Below, piece by piece: positions 1 through 9,915 of a DNA stretch of 64,000 nucleotides (its first letter is position 1; every line of letters begins with the position of its first letter). The notes below the pieces were generated by a model. That model ran no database searches. It was not told the origin of the DNA and saw only the letters and a program-made list of their open reading frames with translations. The translations under genes and the position numbers were made by a program. This DNA comes from Lactococcus sp. S-13 (GTDB lineage: Bacteria > Bacillota > Bacilli > Lactobacillales > Streptococcaceae), in contig NZ_SDAK01000001.1 in the NCBI RefSeq assembly GCF_004210295.1, positions 124,001 to 188,000 on the forward strand, written 5' to 3'.

Positions 1-1
1 A

Positions 2-820
2 TTTGGGATGATGCAATCTTTAGTTTATATTTTATCGCCTGCTTTAGGCGCCTGGATGGTTGCGGCTTTCCCCATTCACTGGGTTATTCTCTTAGATGTC
101 ATTGGTTTTATTTTAGGCGCTGGAATGCTTTTACTAGTGAAAATTCCTGAAGTCTTATCTTTAGGTGAGAAAATTCAAGTGCTTGCGGATACTAAAGAAG
201 CTTTCAAAATTTTATATGCTAATAAAGGAATTTGGAAGATTACATTGATTGGTACTTTATTTATGCTTCTTTTCATGCCTGGCATTAGTCTATATCCACT
301 AGTAACAACAAAGTATTTTGGGGGAACTATTGTAGATGCGGGATGGGTCGAGGTCATTTACGCAGGAGCAATGCTTTTGGGAGGCTTCTTTGTAGGATTT
401 TTTGGGAATGTCAAAAATCGAATGCCGTGGATCATCATGGCTTATCTGGTAGTTGGATTAACCATTGGCTTTTCAGGACTACTGCCAGGAACGATGGACA
501 GTTTTGGCATTTTCCTCTTTCTAAACCTCTTAGCAGGTTTAGTGAGTCCTGTTTTTAATTCAATGAATATGGCAATGACTCAACAATCTTTTGAACCTCA
601 ATATTTAGGAAGGGTTATGAGTTTGGTTTCAGCTCTAATGGGCTTAGCAGGCCCTGTTGGGCTCGTTTTTGCGGCACCACTTGCTGGTTGGTTGGGTGTC
701 CAAAATATGTTAGTAATTGCCGGAATTGGAGGAGTGGTCGCTGCATTTTTACTGTGGGTTATTCCTCAGGTGAGAAACTATGACAAAGTACTTCAGAAAC
801 GCTTAAATTTGGAAAAATAA
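2..820 (+). CDS. MFS transporter, C-terminal part (gene starts before the window)
   Basis: The frame is open from base 2, so the gene begins upstream; about 272 residues of the C-terminal part are visible. The protein is strongly hydrophobic, with repeated glycine-rich membrane segments (for example LLGGFFVGFFGN and the final GIGGVVAAFLLWVIPQ). The arrangement resembles the second half of drug or macrolide exporters of the major facilitator superfamily. The substrate cannot be told from this half. The gene ends just before a hairpin shared with the convergent glucosaminidase gene. Family is fairly sure, function is inference. Confidence 0.75.
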   Translation, partial: FGMMQSLVYILSPALGAWMVAAFPIHWVILLDVIGFILGAGMLLLVKIPEVLSLGEKIQVLADTKEAFKILYANKGIWKITLIGTLFMLLFMPGISLYPLVTTKYFGGTIVDAGWVEVIYAGAMLLGGFFVGFFGNVKNRMPWIIMAYLVVGLTIGFSGLLPGTMDSFGIFLFLNLLAGLVSPVFNSMNMAMTQQSFEPQYLGRVMSLVSALMGLAGPVGLVFAAPLAGWLGVQNMLVIAGIGGVVAAFLLWVIPQVRNYDKVLQKRLNLEK

Positions 821-822
821 AA

Positions 823-857
823 GAAAAATTACTGATCGATAGGGTCAGTAATTTTTT
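823..857. terminator. Bidirectional terminator between convergent genes
   Basis: Inverted repeat AAATTACTGA...TCAGTAATTT with A-run on the left and T-run on the right, so it can end both the MFS gene and the glucosaminidase gene. The stem halves resemble the ACTGACG repeat family found elsewhere in the window. Confidence 0.8.
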
Positions 858-1482
858 AATATGAGTCATATTTATCTAATTGATAAGTCTCAATCATCTG
901 AATGAGTTTTTCAGCGTAGGTAGGATCAGTCGCATATCCAGAGGTTTGAACAGCTCTAGCGGCCGTTTTATAATCTTTGGCAGCAAGAACACTTTTATAT
1001 TGATTAGGATTCCAAGTCGTTCCATTGAGAAATAGTTTCGTATGGCCAGAAACAGAGGCTTGGAAATTATCATAAACTCTAAACTCTCCTTGAATTGTAA
1101 TCCACTGTCCATTTTCATATTCTTTTGTGTTTAATTTGACAGTTGGCACATTTCCACTTGCTTTGACACCAAAAAGATTGTGATACTTGCTTGCAAGGGT
1201 ACTTTGTCCAAAATCAGACTCAAGGCAAGCTTGAGCCAAGGTGATTGAAGCTAGAACTTTATCTTCTGATTGTGCCTTTTGGGCAAGGGGAGCGATTTCA
1301 TCGATAAAATTATATTGAATCATTTTATTTAGACGAGTTTCTAAAGCAGTTTTACTCACTGTTTGGTCAGTGAAAGTACGACCGAAAATAAGTGCACCGC
1401 CGATGATTAAAAGGAGGAGTAAAAGCTTTGCAAAAAAGGGAGCGATCCGATGTTTATTTTTTCGCCGAGTTTTTTTCTTCAT
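856..1482 (-). CDS. Membrane-anchored N-acetylglucosaminidase, GH73 (AcmC-like)
   Basis: 208 residues. A basic N-terminus and one hydrophobic segment (about residues 17-35) act as a membrane anchor or uncleaved signal. The remainder is a glucosaminidase (GH73) domain: TLAQACLESDFGQS holds the expected catalytic glutamate, followed by YHNLFGVKA. The family cuts the N-acetylglucosaminyl bonds of peptidoglycan and helps cell separation or remodelling. No LysM or other wall-binding repeats are present, as in the short lactococcal enzyme AcmC rather than AcmA; the exact paralog is inference. Monocistronic, convergent with the MFS gene. Confidence 0.85.
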   Translation of the reverse strand: MKKKTRRKNKHRIAPFFAKLLLLLLIIGGALIFGRTFTDQTVSKTALETRLNKMIQYNFIDEIAPLAQKAQSEDKVLASITLAQACLESDFGQSTLASKYHNLFGVKASGNVPTVKLNTKEYENGQWITIQGEFRVYDNFQASVSGHTKLFLNGTTWNPNQYKSVLAAKDYKTAARAVQTSGYATDPTYAEKLIQMIETYQLDKYDSY

Positions 1483-1512
1483 AGAGATAGTTTAACATAA
1501 AAAATTGATTTC

Positions 1513-1541
1513 TTGGTTAAAAAATAAATATTTGTTATACT
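1513..1541 (+). promoter_or_regulatory. Promoter upstream of gpo
   Basis: TTGGTT, 17 bases, TATACT, with a TG one base before the -10 (extended -10). A transcript from here would have a leader of about 260 bases before the gpo start at 1810. Confidence 0.6.
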
Positions 1542-1809
1542 GAAAATAGGCTAAATTGATAATAACATATGAGTAAATCATTAGCGTAAAATTAGTGTAA
1601 AATGTCAAAAAATTAATTTTTCATAGAGAAAATTAGCAGAATTTACACAGAAAGTTTTGCTTCATGCTAAATCGCGTTTAAAGGGGCAGGCGGATTTGCC
1701 CAGGCGACAAATATGGGAAATGAATATTTTAGCTGATCAAATCGAACATCTATCCCAAAATATTGATAGAGAGATGAAAAAGGTTAAGAATACCTTTGGA
1801 GGTAAAAAA

Positions 1810-2283
1810 ATGAATTTTTATGATTTTAGTGCTGTTAAAATGAACGGCCAAGTCGCAAAAATGAGCGATTACAAAGGAAAAGTAGTGGTTGTGGTAAATA
1901 CAGCCAGCAAATGCGGGTTGACACCACAGTTTGAAGGCTTAGAAAGCCTCTATGAAACTTATAAAGATCAAGGGTTGGAAATTCTTGGCTTTCCTTGTAA
2001 TCAATTTGCTAATCAAGAGGCAGGTGAAAATGAAGCAATCAACGAATTTTGTCAACTCAATTATGGTGTGACTTTTACAATGTTTCAAAAAATAAAAGTT
2101 AATGGAAAAGAAGCACATCCACTCTACCAATTTTTGAAAAAAGAAGCCAAGGGGGCCGTCTCTAGTACAATTAAATGGAATTTTACAAAATTTTTGATTG
2201 ACCGAGAAGGAAAGGTTGTGGCTCGCTTTGCGCCGACAGTTGAGCCAAAAGAAATGGAAGAAGCAATCAAAAATTTACTTTAA
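1810..2283 (+). CDS. gpo: Glutathione peroxidase family protein
   Basis: 157 residues from ATG 1810, chosen because GGAGG lies at 1798-1802 and the family begins here ([14 protein letters not shown]). Thioredoxin-fold peroxidase: [11 protein letters not shown] carries the peroxidatic cysteine in the Cys (not selenocysteine) form, then [12 protein letters not shown] with the conserved Gln and the [10 protein letters not shown] motif with the catalytic Trp. It reduces hydroperoxides, probably using thioredoxin. The same frame is open back to 1627, with TTG at 1657, adding about 50 residues ([20 protein letters not shown]...) that look protein-like but are not part of this family. That stretch may be a remnant of another gene. 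Confidence 0.9.
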   Translation: MNFYDFSAVKMNGQVAKMSDYKGKVVVVVNTASKCGLTPQFEGLESLYETYKDQGLEILGFPCNQFANQEAGENEAINEFCQLNYGVTFTMFQKIKVNGKEAHPLYQFLKKEAKGAVSSTIKWNFTKFLIDREGKVVARFAPTVEPKEMEEAIKNLL

Positions 2284-2373
2284 GAAAGCAAAAAGTATTT
2301 CAAAAAGGATGCTTTGATACTTGTAAAGGTGCTCTTTTTTTGGTAAACTAGAATGTAATAAAACTTTTAATCT

Positions 2374-2387
2374 AGTCCAGAGAGGCT
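2374..2387 (+). promoter_or_regulatory. PyrR-binding sequence in the carB leader
   Basis: AGTCCAGAGAGGCT matches the PyrR anti-antiterminator loop consensus exactly. In lactococci and bacilli PyrR bound to UMP holds this RNA so that the downstream terminator forms. A second copy precedes pyrK at 17092. Confidence 0.9.
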
Positions 2388-2467
2388 AGCAAGGTTGTGA
2401 ATCGGTAAAAATTTTTTCTTGAGCAGAATTGGCTGAAAGCCCTTTAGACTCAAGAGTATTTTGGGAC

Positions 2468-2500
2468 ACATCTGCTAGGTTTCTGGCAGATGTTTTATTT
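2468..2500 (+). terminator. PyrR-controlled attenuator terminator before carB
   Basis: ACATCTGC...GCAGATGT followed by a T-rich run, about 95 bases before the carB start. An alternative stem TCTTGAG (2417-2423) with CTCAAGA (2449-2455) lies between the PyrR site and this hairpin. Confidence 0.85.
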
Positions 2501-2595
2501 TGATTTTTAGCCTATTGGTTAAAGGTTAAAATACGCAAGAAGCCCTGCGACTTGTGATCCATTTGCAGCAGAGCTGCTCTATAAAGGAGATTCAA

Positions 2596-5500
2596 ATGCC
2601 AAAACGTAATGACATCAAAAAAATCATGATTATCGGTTCTGGACCAATTATTATTGGTCAAGCTGCCGAATTTGACTATGCAGGAACACAAGCCTGTCTA
2701 GCGCTTAAAGAGGAAGGCTATTCAGTTGTTCTGGTCAACTCAAACCCTGCAACAATCATGACAGACCGTGAAATTGCAGATACGGTTTATATTGAACCAA
2801 TCACTGTCGAATTTGTCAGTAAAATTCTTCGTAAAGAGCGTCCAGATGCTCTTTTGCCTACTCTTGGTGGACAAACTGGGCTTAATATGGCTATGGAACT
2901 GGCTAAGACGGGTATTCTTGAGGAGCTTCAGGTTGAACTTTTGGGTACAAAACTCTCTGCTATTGACCAAGCCGAGGACCGGGAACTTTTCAAAGAGCTT
3001 TGCGAGGATATTGGTGAGCCACTTTGCGCCAGTGATATTGCGACAACCGTGGAGGAAGCCGTGGCTATCGCAGAAAAAATTGGCTATCCAATTATTGTTC
3101 GTCCTGCCTTTACTATGGGGGGAACAGGTGGTGGAATTTGCGACACCGAAGAAGAACTTCGTCAAATTGTAGCAAATGGACTCAAACTCAGCCCTGTCAC
3201 TCAATGTTTGATTGAAGAATCTATTGCTGGTTTTAAAGAAATCGAATACGAAGTTATGCGTGATTCAGCCGACAACGCTATTGTGGTTTGTAACATGGAG
3301 AATTTCGATCCAGTGGGTGTCCATACTGGGGATTCCATTGTTTTTGCGCCAAGTCAAACTTTATCTGATAATGAATATCAAATGCTCCGTGATGCATCGT
3401 TGAATATTATTCGTGCGCTCAAGATTGAAGGAGGGTGTAATGTCCAACTTGCTTTGGATCCGAATAGCTATGAATATCGTGTCATTGAAGTAAATCCACG
3501 GGTTAGTCGTTCGTCTGCTTTGGCGTCCAAAGCGACAGGTTATCCAATTGCTAAGATGTCAGCTAAAATTGCCGTGGGAATGACTTTAGATGAAATTATT
3601 AATCCTGTGACAAACAAAACATATGCGATGTTTGAACCAGCACTCGACTATGTTGTAGCAAAAATTGCTCGTTTTCCTTTTGACAAATTTGAACACGGCG
3701 ACCGTCATCTAGGAACACAGATGAAAGCGACTGGCGAAGTCATGGCAATTGGACGTAACATTGAAGAAAGCTTGCTTAAAGCAGTACGCTCTTTAGAAAT
3801 TGGTGCTTTTCATAATGAAACGCAAGAAGCTGTGGAAGCGACGGATGAAGTGCTTTATGAAAAAATGGTTAAAGTTCAAGATGATCGCCTGTTCTATCTA
3901 TCGGAAGCCATTCGCCGAGGAATTTCTATTGAGAAAATTGCTGAGCTAACTAAAATTGATCTCTTTTTCCTTGATAAGTTGCTCCATATTGTAGAGCTTG
4001 AAAAAGATTTGAAAGTCAATGTTTTTGATCCTGAACTTTTGAAACAAGCTAAACGAAATGGTTTTTCTGATCGTGAGATTGCTAAGTTGTGGAATGTTGA
4101 CGCAGCTGAGGTTCGTCGTCGTCGTCAAGAAAAAGGCATTATTCCAGTTTATAAAATGGTGGATACCTGTGCAGCTGAGTTTGAAAGTTCAACCCCTTAT
4201 TTTTATTCAACTTATGAGTGGGAAAATGAATCAAGTAAGTCAGAAAAAGAAAAAATCATTGTATTGGGGTCAGGACCAATCCGTATCGGGCAAGGGGTTG
4301 AGTTTGACTATGCGACAGTCCACTGTGTGAAAGCAATTCAAGCATCAGGAAAAGAAGCAATTGTCATCAATTCAAATCCTGAAACAGTATCTACGGACTT
4401 CTCGATTTCTGATAAGCTTTATTTTGAACCGTTAACGTTTGAAGATGTGATGAATGTCATTGATTTAGAGCAACCTGAAGGGGTTATTGTCCAGTTTGGA
4501 GGTCAGACGGCAATCAATCTGGCAGAACCTTTATCTAAGGCAGGGGTCAAGATTTTAGGAACTCAAGTGGCTGATTTGGAACGAGCTGAAGATCGTGATT
4601 TGTTTGAGAAAGCGCTCCAAGATTTAGAAATCCCACAACCACCTGGAGCAACTGCAACTAATGAAGAGGAAGCAGTCGCTAATGCAGAAAAAATTGGCTA
4701 TCCTGTCCTCATTCGTCCTTCGTTCGTTCTTGGTGGGCGTGCAATGGAAATTATTAATAATGAAAAAGACTTACGTGACTATATGAAGCGTGCAGTAAAA
4801 GCGTCTCCAGAACATCCTGTCTTGGTGGACTCTTATCTGCAAGGGCGTGAGTGTGAAGTGGATGCGATTTGTGATGGGGAAGAAGTGCTTCTCCCAGGAA
4901 TTATGGAGCACATCGAGCGTGCTGGTGTCCATTCGGGAGACTCAATGGCGGTTTATCCCCCACAAACTTTTTCAGCAGAGATTATTGCAACGATTGTTGA
5001 TTATACAAAACGATTGGCTTTGGGCTTGAATTGTATCGGAATGATGAATATTCAGTTTGTTATTCATGAGGAGACTGTATATGTGATTGAGGTTAACCCA
5101 CGCGCTTCACGGACAGTGCCTTTCTTGTCAAAAGTAACTGATATTCCAATGGCTCAATTAGCCACAAAATTGATTTTGGGTAAAAACTTGAACGAATTGG
5201 GGTATACAGCGGGATTGGCGCCAACGCCAGATTTGGTTCACGTAAAAGCGCCTGTCTTTAGTTTTACAAAATTGGCTAAGGTTGATAGTTTGTTGGGTCC
5301 AGAAATGAAGTCAACAGGTGAAGCAATGGGGTCAGATGTTACTCTGGAAAAGGCTTTGTATAAATCGTTTGAGGCAGCAAAATTGCATATGTCAGATCAT
5401 GGTTCGGTATTGTTTACAGTAGCTGATGAAGACAAACAAGAAAGTTTGATTTTGGCAAAAGGTTTTGCTGAAATTGGCTATTCTTTGGTGGCTACCACAG

Positions 5501-5790
5501 GGACTGCAGCTTTTTTGAAGGAAAATGGCTTATATGTTCGTGAGGTTGAAAAATTAGCTGGTGGTACAGATGAAGAAGGAACTTTGGTTGAAGATATTCG
5601 TCAAGGGCGCGTACAAGCTGTTGTCAATACAATGGGGAACACCCGAGCATCATTAACCACTGAAACAGATGGTTTCCGAATTAGACAAGAAGCAATCAGT
5701 CGTGGAATTCCTTTGTTTACTTCACTTGATACGGTAGAGGCGATTCTCAAAGTGATGGAAAGTCGTAGTTTTACAACTCATATGATTTAA
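2596..5790 (+). CDS. carB: Carbamoyl-phosphate synthase large subunit
   Basis: 1064 residues from ATG 2596 (AAGGAGA at 2584-2590; the first residues [17 protein letters not shown] are typical). Two ATP-grasp synthetase halves are seen, each beginning with a nucleotide-binding loop ([18 protein letters not shown] near residue 13; [17 protein letters not shown] near 555), then an allosteric MGS-like C-terminal domain. It makes carbamoyl phosphate from bicarbonate, glutamine-derived ammonia and ATP for pyrimidines and arginine, with the glutaminase subunit CarA encoded elsewhere. It stands alone behind its own PyrR attenuator, as known in L. lactis, so it is pyrimidine-repressed. Full length, no damage. 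Confidence 0.98.
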   Translation: MPKRNDIKKIMIIGSGPIIIGQAAEFDYAGTQACLALKEEGYSVVLVNSNPATIMTDREIADTVYIEPITVEFVSKILRKERPDALLPTLGGQTGLNMAMELAKTGILEELQVELLGTKLSAIDQAEDRELFKELCEDIGEPLCASDIATTVEEAVAIAEKIGYPIIVRPAFTMGGTGGGICDTEEELRQIVANGLKLSPVTQCLIEESIAGFKEIEYEVMRDSADNAIVVCNMENFDPVGVHTGDSIVFAPSQTLSDNEYQMLRDASLNIIRALKIEGGCNVQLALDPNSYEYRVIEVNPRVSRSSALASKATGYPIAKMSAKIAVGMTLDEIINPVTNKTYAMFEPALDYVVAKIARFPFDKFEHGDRHLGTQMKATGEVMAIGRNIEESLLKAVRSLEIGAFHNETQEAVEATDEVLYEKMVKVQDDRLFYLSEAIRRGISIEKIAELTKIDLFFLDKLLHIVELEKDLKVNVFDPELLKQAKRNGFSDREIAKLWNVDAAEVRRRRQEKGIIPVYKMVDTCAAEFESSTPYFYSTYEWENESSKSEKEKIIVLGSGPIRIGQGVEFDYATVHCVKAIQASGKEAIVINSNPETVSTDFSISDKLYFEPLTFEDVMNVIDLEQPEGVIVQFGGQTAINLAEPLSKAGVKILGTQVADLERAEDRDLFEKALQDLEIPQPPGATATNEEEAVANAEKIGYPVLIRPSFVLGGRAMEIINNEKDLRDYMKRAVKASPEHPVLVDSYLQGRECEVDAICDGEEVLLPGIMEHIERAGVHSGDSMAVYPPQTFSAEIIATIVDYTKRLALGLNCIGMMNIQFVIHEETVYVIEVNPRASRTVPFLSKVTDIPMAQLATKLILGKNLNELGYTAGLAPTPDLVHVKAPVFSFTKLAKVDSLLGPEMKSTGEAMGSDVTLEKALYKSFEAAKLHMSDHGSVLFTVADEDKQESLILAKGFAEIGYSLVATTGTAAFLKENGLYVREVEKLAGGTDEEGTLVEDIRQGRVQAVVNTMGNTRASLTTETDGFRIRQEAISRGIPLFTSLDTVEAILKVMESRSFTTHMI

Positions 5791-5801
5791 TTGATTGGTA
5801 G

Positions 5802-5829
5802 AAAAACTCCTAATTTTAGGAGTTTTTTT
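5802..5829 (+). terminator. Terminator after carB
   Basis: AAAAACTCC-TAATTTTA-GGAGTTTTTTT hairpin with T-run. Confidence 0.85.
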
Positions 5830-5959
5830 GTCTTAATATTTTTGTGATATAAAAAAATAATTATGAACAGATAAATGGACAAGGTGTGTGGAATAAGGTA
5901 TAAATGAATTATAAAGATTACGATAAAGCCCTTACAGTAGAGAAAGGATGGTGGTGGTT

Positions 5960-6525
5960 ATGAAGGTAAAAAAATAATTCAGTTATTCACTTTTTTGTCT
6001 TTCTTATTGCTCATCCTTTCTAAAAATGTGAAAGCAGACAATCAGATAGACAGTCAGAATACGAGTGCTCAGAGTTTTATCACTGTGACAGCTCCAACTA
6101 ACAATATCTGGACCGTTAACGCACCGAGTTTAGATTTTGGGAGTCAAACGGCAGCTGCAAGTTTGCTTAGTTTCAATATTAATGCAAGTGGTCCGATTTA
6201 TATCACAAATCTTTCAGGGACTAGTACAAGTTTTAGTTTGCAACAATCTGTGAGCGAGTTTACTTTAACTTCTGGTAGTCAGATTCTACCAGTTACGGCT
6301 TTTTATCTCACTGTTGCTAATAGTAGTGACGGAAAATTGGTAGGAAGCTCTGCAGTTAATATTTTTAAGCAAAATGGTGAGGTGATTCGTAGTGGTACGA
6401 GCGCTAATGGAAGGATGACAAGTGGTGCTGTTAATGCTCAAATTCGTGTGGATGGTGCGAGTAAAGTTATTTTAACAGGTTCATATAAGGCAACGATTAG
6501 TTCGACGCTGATTAGTGGCCCCTAG
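5960..6525 (+). CDS. WxL-like surface protein with frameshifted start
   Basis: The best start is ATG 5960, 11 bases after AGAAAGG, but that frame stops at TAA 5975 right after a run of seven A (5968-5974). Reading the run as eight A, or slipping back one base, gives MKVKKIIQLFTFLSFLLLIL, a perfect signal peptide ending KNVKA, joined to the long frame that runs to 6525 (about 188 residues). A TTG at 5995 is the only other start. The mature part has WTVNAPSLDFGS near its start and ends GSYKATISSTLISGP, the position and shape of the second WxL motif but with the Trp replaced by Ser. It is probably a secreted wall-associated protein of this cluster, or an off-phase or broken gene. Confidence 0.6.
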
Positions 6526-6540
6526 TAGAAAGGAGATGAC

Positions 6541-8538
6541 ATGACATTTAAAAGATTTATTCTCCTTTTGGGGAGCCTTTGTGTTTTTGTTTTTACAGTA
6601 GGAAAAACCAACTTGACTAAGGCCGCTGTTTTGACTGGTAGTGTTGATACAACTGGAAGTATAACTGGTGTCGCTGGAGCGACTTACTATAATGCGGCAA
6701 CTTGGCAGGATATGATTGATACTTACCGTTCAGTCACGCCAACTACTGCTTCTAAAAATACGGTATATCTTAATATTAGTGCTGATATTGCGGGGAGTGG
6801 GGTGATAAATACTACTAATACAGTGATTAGTGATAAATCATTGACTATAATAGGAAATAATCATACCCTTTATCTTGATAATGATACGAATTATTTAACA
6901 GCTCAAAATATTACGGGTAATGATAGTACGACGAGAGCGTTTGGCTCTAGTGGAACGATTTCGAGTACGACTAAATTGATGGTTAAAAAAGCTAAAATCA
7001 TCAACAATGTTACGGGTGGCATTTTTCAAATGAAGGGTGCTAATGCTCAAGCGACAGTGACTTATGAAGATGTCACGGTGACAAATGGTGCTGCGATTTA
7101 TGGTGCTCAACCCATTAGAAACGATAATGGGAAAGTGCTTTTCCAAGGAAACAATACGTTTAATGTCTTACAAAATAATCAGTTGAGTGATGCAACAACA
7201 GCTGGGATAGATAACCAAGGAGAATGGATTCAGGGCGGTGGGTATACAGAGGTTTTGAGTGGGACAACAACACTCAATCAAAGTTGGGGCAATGATCAGC
7301 CTTACAATGTATATTACACGAATAATGGTTCACTTTTACAAGTTAATGCAGGAGCTTCTCTGGTTTGGAATCTCAATAAAACAGCAACACTTTATGCTGA
7401 TGAGGGGGCATTACTTTCTGCTTTAACAGGACCTTTGACTTGGAATATCAACGGTAATTTTATTATCAATGGGACAGTAAACACTGCCTCTACCTCATCG
7501 ACAGGTTGGTTTATGTCTTTGGATATTTTAAGTGCTTGGAATGTCAATGTGGGTCAAAATGCGACTTTGAAGGCTACGACGGGTGGGGTTATTAACCTCG
7601 GAAGTCTCTTATCGATTCCTCTTGTTGGACTGGCTCCAGTCAAATGGAATTTTGCTCAAGGATCAAGTGTGCTTTTGAATAATCTGAGTCCGGGTCAGAA
7701 TTTGATCTCCTCAGCACCGGGGCTGACCAGTGGTTTGACAATGAATGATCCTAAGGTTGTTACGTTGAACACGAACGGGGGAGCGGTTTTTGCAACGACA
7801 GTGCTTACTTTTCCGATTACGATAACTGGAGGGGGCTTGCGGACACACTCTTCATCAAGCTCTTATGTTTTTGACGGGTCGTATGATTTGGTTCGACCGA
7901 ATCGGGGACAAATCAATGCGAGCAGCACGGACATTTGGTATCGTAAAAACACAGGGACTTTGACTACGTTTAATCCGACTTTGCAAGTGACGAGTTTGAG
8001 TCCTAATAATTATTCGTCAACAGATGTTGGAAATATCGCTTCGGGTAAATATATTTCTTGGTATCAGCCTAATGGTTTGGAAATAGACGGAAGTCTTTCT
8101 AATATGAATCGAAGCTTTAACATCAGTTTAGATCCAACAGCGCAAAATGGAACGCCAGTAGATGGTTCTTGGTCTCCATTAATCAATGGAAATGCTTCAG
8201 AGGTTTTGGTGATTGGTGATGATCGTGGGCAGGTTCCTAGCTTGCGCGTACAGGTGAAAATGCTTCAAAATAATTTTTCTAATGGTTTACAGTATTATTG
8301 GGTAGATCCGACGACTAAGGCGGCTCAATTGCTTAGTTTGAATACGGCTGTACAAATTGTTTCACTCAGTTCAAACACTTTACCCGACTGGATCAAGGCG
8401 ACGGGAGCGGGTTCTTGGTATACGATGACTTTTCCCACGGATAGTGGACTTAATCTTAAAGCCAATAATAGCTTGTTAGCACAAACGAATGTGAATGCTG
8501 GAACTTTCCAATATACGGTTGTGGATGGGCCAACTTAA
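6541..8538 (+). CDS. Large WxL-type secreted protein with beta-helix-like region (CscC-like)
   Basis: 665 residues, RBS AAAGGAG at 6529-6535. Signal peptide with core FILLLGSLCVFVFTVG and a probable cut after KA-A near residue 29. The middle is rich in short Asn/Thr/Gly repeats typical of right-handed beta-helix or pectate-lyase-like surface proteins. The C-terminus (GSWYTMTFP, ending AGTFQYTVVDGP) matches the two WxL motifs with Tyr in place of the second Trp. WxL domains bind peptidoglycan non-covalently. In Lactobacillales these occur with DUF916 and small anchor proteins in csc gene clusters, as here, where they are proposed to form surface complexes for binding plant or host polymers. 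The ligand is unknown. Confidence 0.75.
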   Translation: MTFKRFILLLGSLCVFVFTVGKTNLTKAAVLTGSVDTTGSITGVAGATYYNAATWQDMIDTYRSVTPTTASKNTVYLNISADIAGSGVINTTNTVISDKSLTIIGNNHTLYLDNDTNYLTAQNITGNDSTTRAFGSSGTISSTTKLMVKKAKIINNVTGGIFQMKGANAQATVTYEDVTVTNGAAIYGAQPIRNDNGKVLFQGNNTFNVLQNNQLSDATTAGIDNQGEWIQGGGYTEVLSGTTTLNQSWGNDQPYNVYYTNNGSLLQVNAGASLVWNLNKTATLYADEGALLSALTGPLTWNINGNFIINGTVNTASTSSTGWFMSLDILSAWNVNVGQNATLKATTGGVINLGSLLSIPLVGLAPVKWNFAQGSSVLLNNLSPGQNLISSAPGLTSGLTMNDPKVVTLNTNGGAVFATTVLTFPITITGGGLRTHSSSSSYVFDGSYDLVRPNRGQINASSTDIWYRKNTGTLTTFNPTLQVTSLSPNNYSSTDVGNIASGKYISWYQPNGLEIDGSLSNMNRSFNISLDPTAQNGTPVDGSWSPLINGNASEVLVIGDDRGQVPSLRVQVKMLQNNFSNGLQYYWVDPTTKAAQLLSLNTAVQIVSLSSNTLPDWIKATGAGSWYTMTFPTDSGLNLKANNSLLAQTNVNAGTFQYTVVDGPT

Positions 8539-8557
8539 GATTTTAAAGGGGGAAAGA

Positions 8558-9553
8558 ATGAATAAATTGAAAAAAAACTTTCTTCTTTTATTTCTTAGCT
8601 TGTTGAGTGTGATTTGTCTTAAAAGTGTTGAGGTGCAAGAGAATACGGGAGGATTTAGTGTTCAACCGATCTTTGAAGAACATCAAAAAGATAAAAATTT
8701 GTCTTATTGGTGGTTGAAAGTGGGTAAAGATCAAAAAATTGAACTCAAGTTGAAGATTGATAATGGAAGTCAGGAAAGTATTCTTGAATTGACGGCCAAT
8801 CAGGCAGTTAATAATCAGAACTTTGTTGTTGATTATAGTTTGCCAAAGGCAAAAGCGGAGGCGTTTTTGCTTAAGGAACATAAGAATTTTGATTTTAATC
8901 AAAGAATCCGATTTGATTTGCCCAAGACTGCAAAGCAGACAGAACTTCGTTTGAGTCCTGGGGAGAGTCAGCTCGTGTCGTTTGAGCTTGAACTTCCCAA
9001 AGAGGCGCTGAAGGGGCAGGTCATTGGTGGGATTAACGTGACGCGAAAACCTCAAGAAAAAGATCGCAAAAACGGGATTTTGAATGTGTATAGTCAAACG
9101 ATTGCTCTTGTGTTAGAGGGTGAAGAGTTAGCAAAAGCTGCTAAATTAGATTTGGCGTTGGGGGAATTGAAGCCACGTGTTCAAACGGTTCAAGTCAAAA
9201 ATCCTAATCAGGTGCTTCTGGAAGGGGTTAAAATTAGGGCGAGTTTGAAAAAGGCTTCGGGTCAGTTGGTATCGGAGGTGAAAATTCCGCAGACGGCTGT
9301 CGTGCCTCAGGCTTTGGTTCCTTTGAAATTGGAGCAGGAGAAGCCTTTGAAGAAAGGGACTTATCTTTTAGAGGTTAAGGCAGGCGAGCAAACGTTAAGT
9401 CAGAGGTTAAAAGTTAGTCCATCGGGTCAGGTGAGTAAAGTAGGTACTGATAAATTTCGAGAAAAAGGTTTAAAAATTGTTCTGGGGATTGTTGGTCTGT
9501 TCGGAGTTGGTATGATTTTATATGAGCTTGCTAGAAAGTTTGTTCACAAGTAG
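8558..9553 (+). CDS. DUF916/DUF3324 cell-surface protein, copy 1 (CscA-like)
   Basis: 331 residues from ATG 8558 (GGGGGAAAG just upstream; longer forms have no RBS). Signal peptide about 1-22, then the DUF916 hallmark GFSVQPIFEEHQKDKNLSYW, a second beta-sandwich (DUF3324-like), one C-terminal membrane helix (GIVGLFGVGMILYELA) and a short basic tail. Family members are membrane-anchored wall proteins encoded beside WxL proteins and are thought to hold or display them. Lies 19 bases after the large WxL gene, same operon. A paralog follows at 10775. Confidence 0.85.
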   Translation: MNKLKKNFLLLFLSLLSVICLKSVEVQENTGGFSVQPIFEEHQKDKNLSYWWLKVGKDQKIELKLKIDNGSQESILELTANQAVNNQNFVVDYSLPKAKAEAFLLKEHKNFDFNQRIRFDLPKTAKQTELRLSPGESQLVSFELELPKEALKGQVIGGINVTRKPQEKDRKNGILNVYSQTIALVLEGEELAKAAKLDLALGELKPRVQTVQVKNPNQVLLEGVKIRASLKKASGQLVSEVKIPQTAVVPQALVPLKLEQEKPLKKGTYLLEVKAGEQTLSQRLKVSPSGQVSKVGTDKFREKGLKIVLGIVGLFGVGMILYELARKFVHK

Positions 9554-9582
9554 GGCGAAATCTTGTAAGGAAAGGAGCAAAG

Positions 9583-9915
9583 GTGAAGAAAAAATACTTT
9601 TATTGTTTACTGAGTGTGCTTTTGCTCCTTGTGGGATCTTATGCTTTTGCTCAAGGAGAACAAGCGACGAATAGTGTTGGAAAAGTTGGGTTTATTGAGA
9701 AAAATTCGCCCGAAAAGCCTCCGGAATTTCGGGAAAATCAAACAAAAAGTCAATTGACTTTGGGAAATGAAAGTTTGCCAAAAGTGAGTGATGATGAGCT
9801 GAGTACGGGGGGAATGGTCATCGTTGGTTTTATCATTGTGATAGCCACACTCACTAGGGGACGCTTGACAAGCCAAAAAGAGAAGGAGAACTCTTATGAA
9901 AAAAATGACAATTAG
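9583..9915 (+). CDS. Small surface protein with degenerate LPXTG-like anchor (CscD-like)
   Basis: 110 residues, GTG start with AAAGGAG at 9571-9577. Signal peptide MKKKYFYCLLSVLLLLVGSY... with cut after AFA, a short polar stretch, then LPKVSDDE followed by a hydrophobic segment (MVIVGFIIVIATL) and a charged tail. Position and layout match the small LPXTG proteins of csc clusters, but the sorting motif reads LPKVS instead of LPXTG, so sortase use is doubtful and it may be simply membrane-held. Its last 20 bases overlap the next gene, suggesting translational coupling. Confidence 0.7.
   Translation: MKKKYFYCLLSVLLLLVGSYAFAQGEQATNSVGKVGFIEKNSPEKPPEFRENQTKSQLTLGNESLPKVSDDELSTGGMVIVGFIIVIATLTRGRLTSQKEKENSYEKNDN

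Noticed and set aside
820-860. Counting the 823-857 hairpin as a full CTGACG-family repeat
   Set aside because: It has ACTGATC/GGTCAGT arms without the CG core, so only a resemblance is noted.
2554-2595. Longer N-terminus for CarB starting at 2554
   Set aside because: The RBS AAGGAGA and the conserved first residues mark 2596; the extra 14 residues lie between the attenuator and the RBS.
5968-5980. Programmed -1 frameshift as firm annotation
   Set aside because: A7 can slip, but no downstream stem or pseudoknot is seen; phase variation, mutation or sequence error are equally possible.
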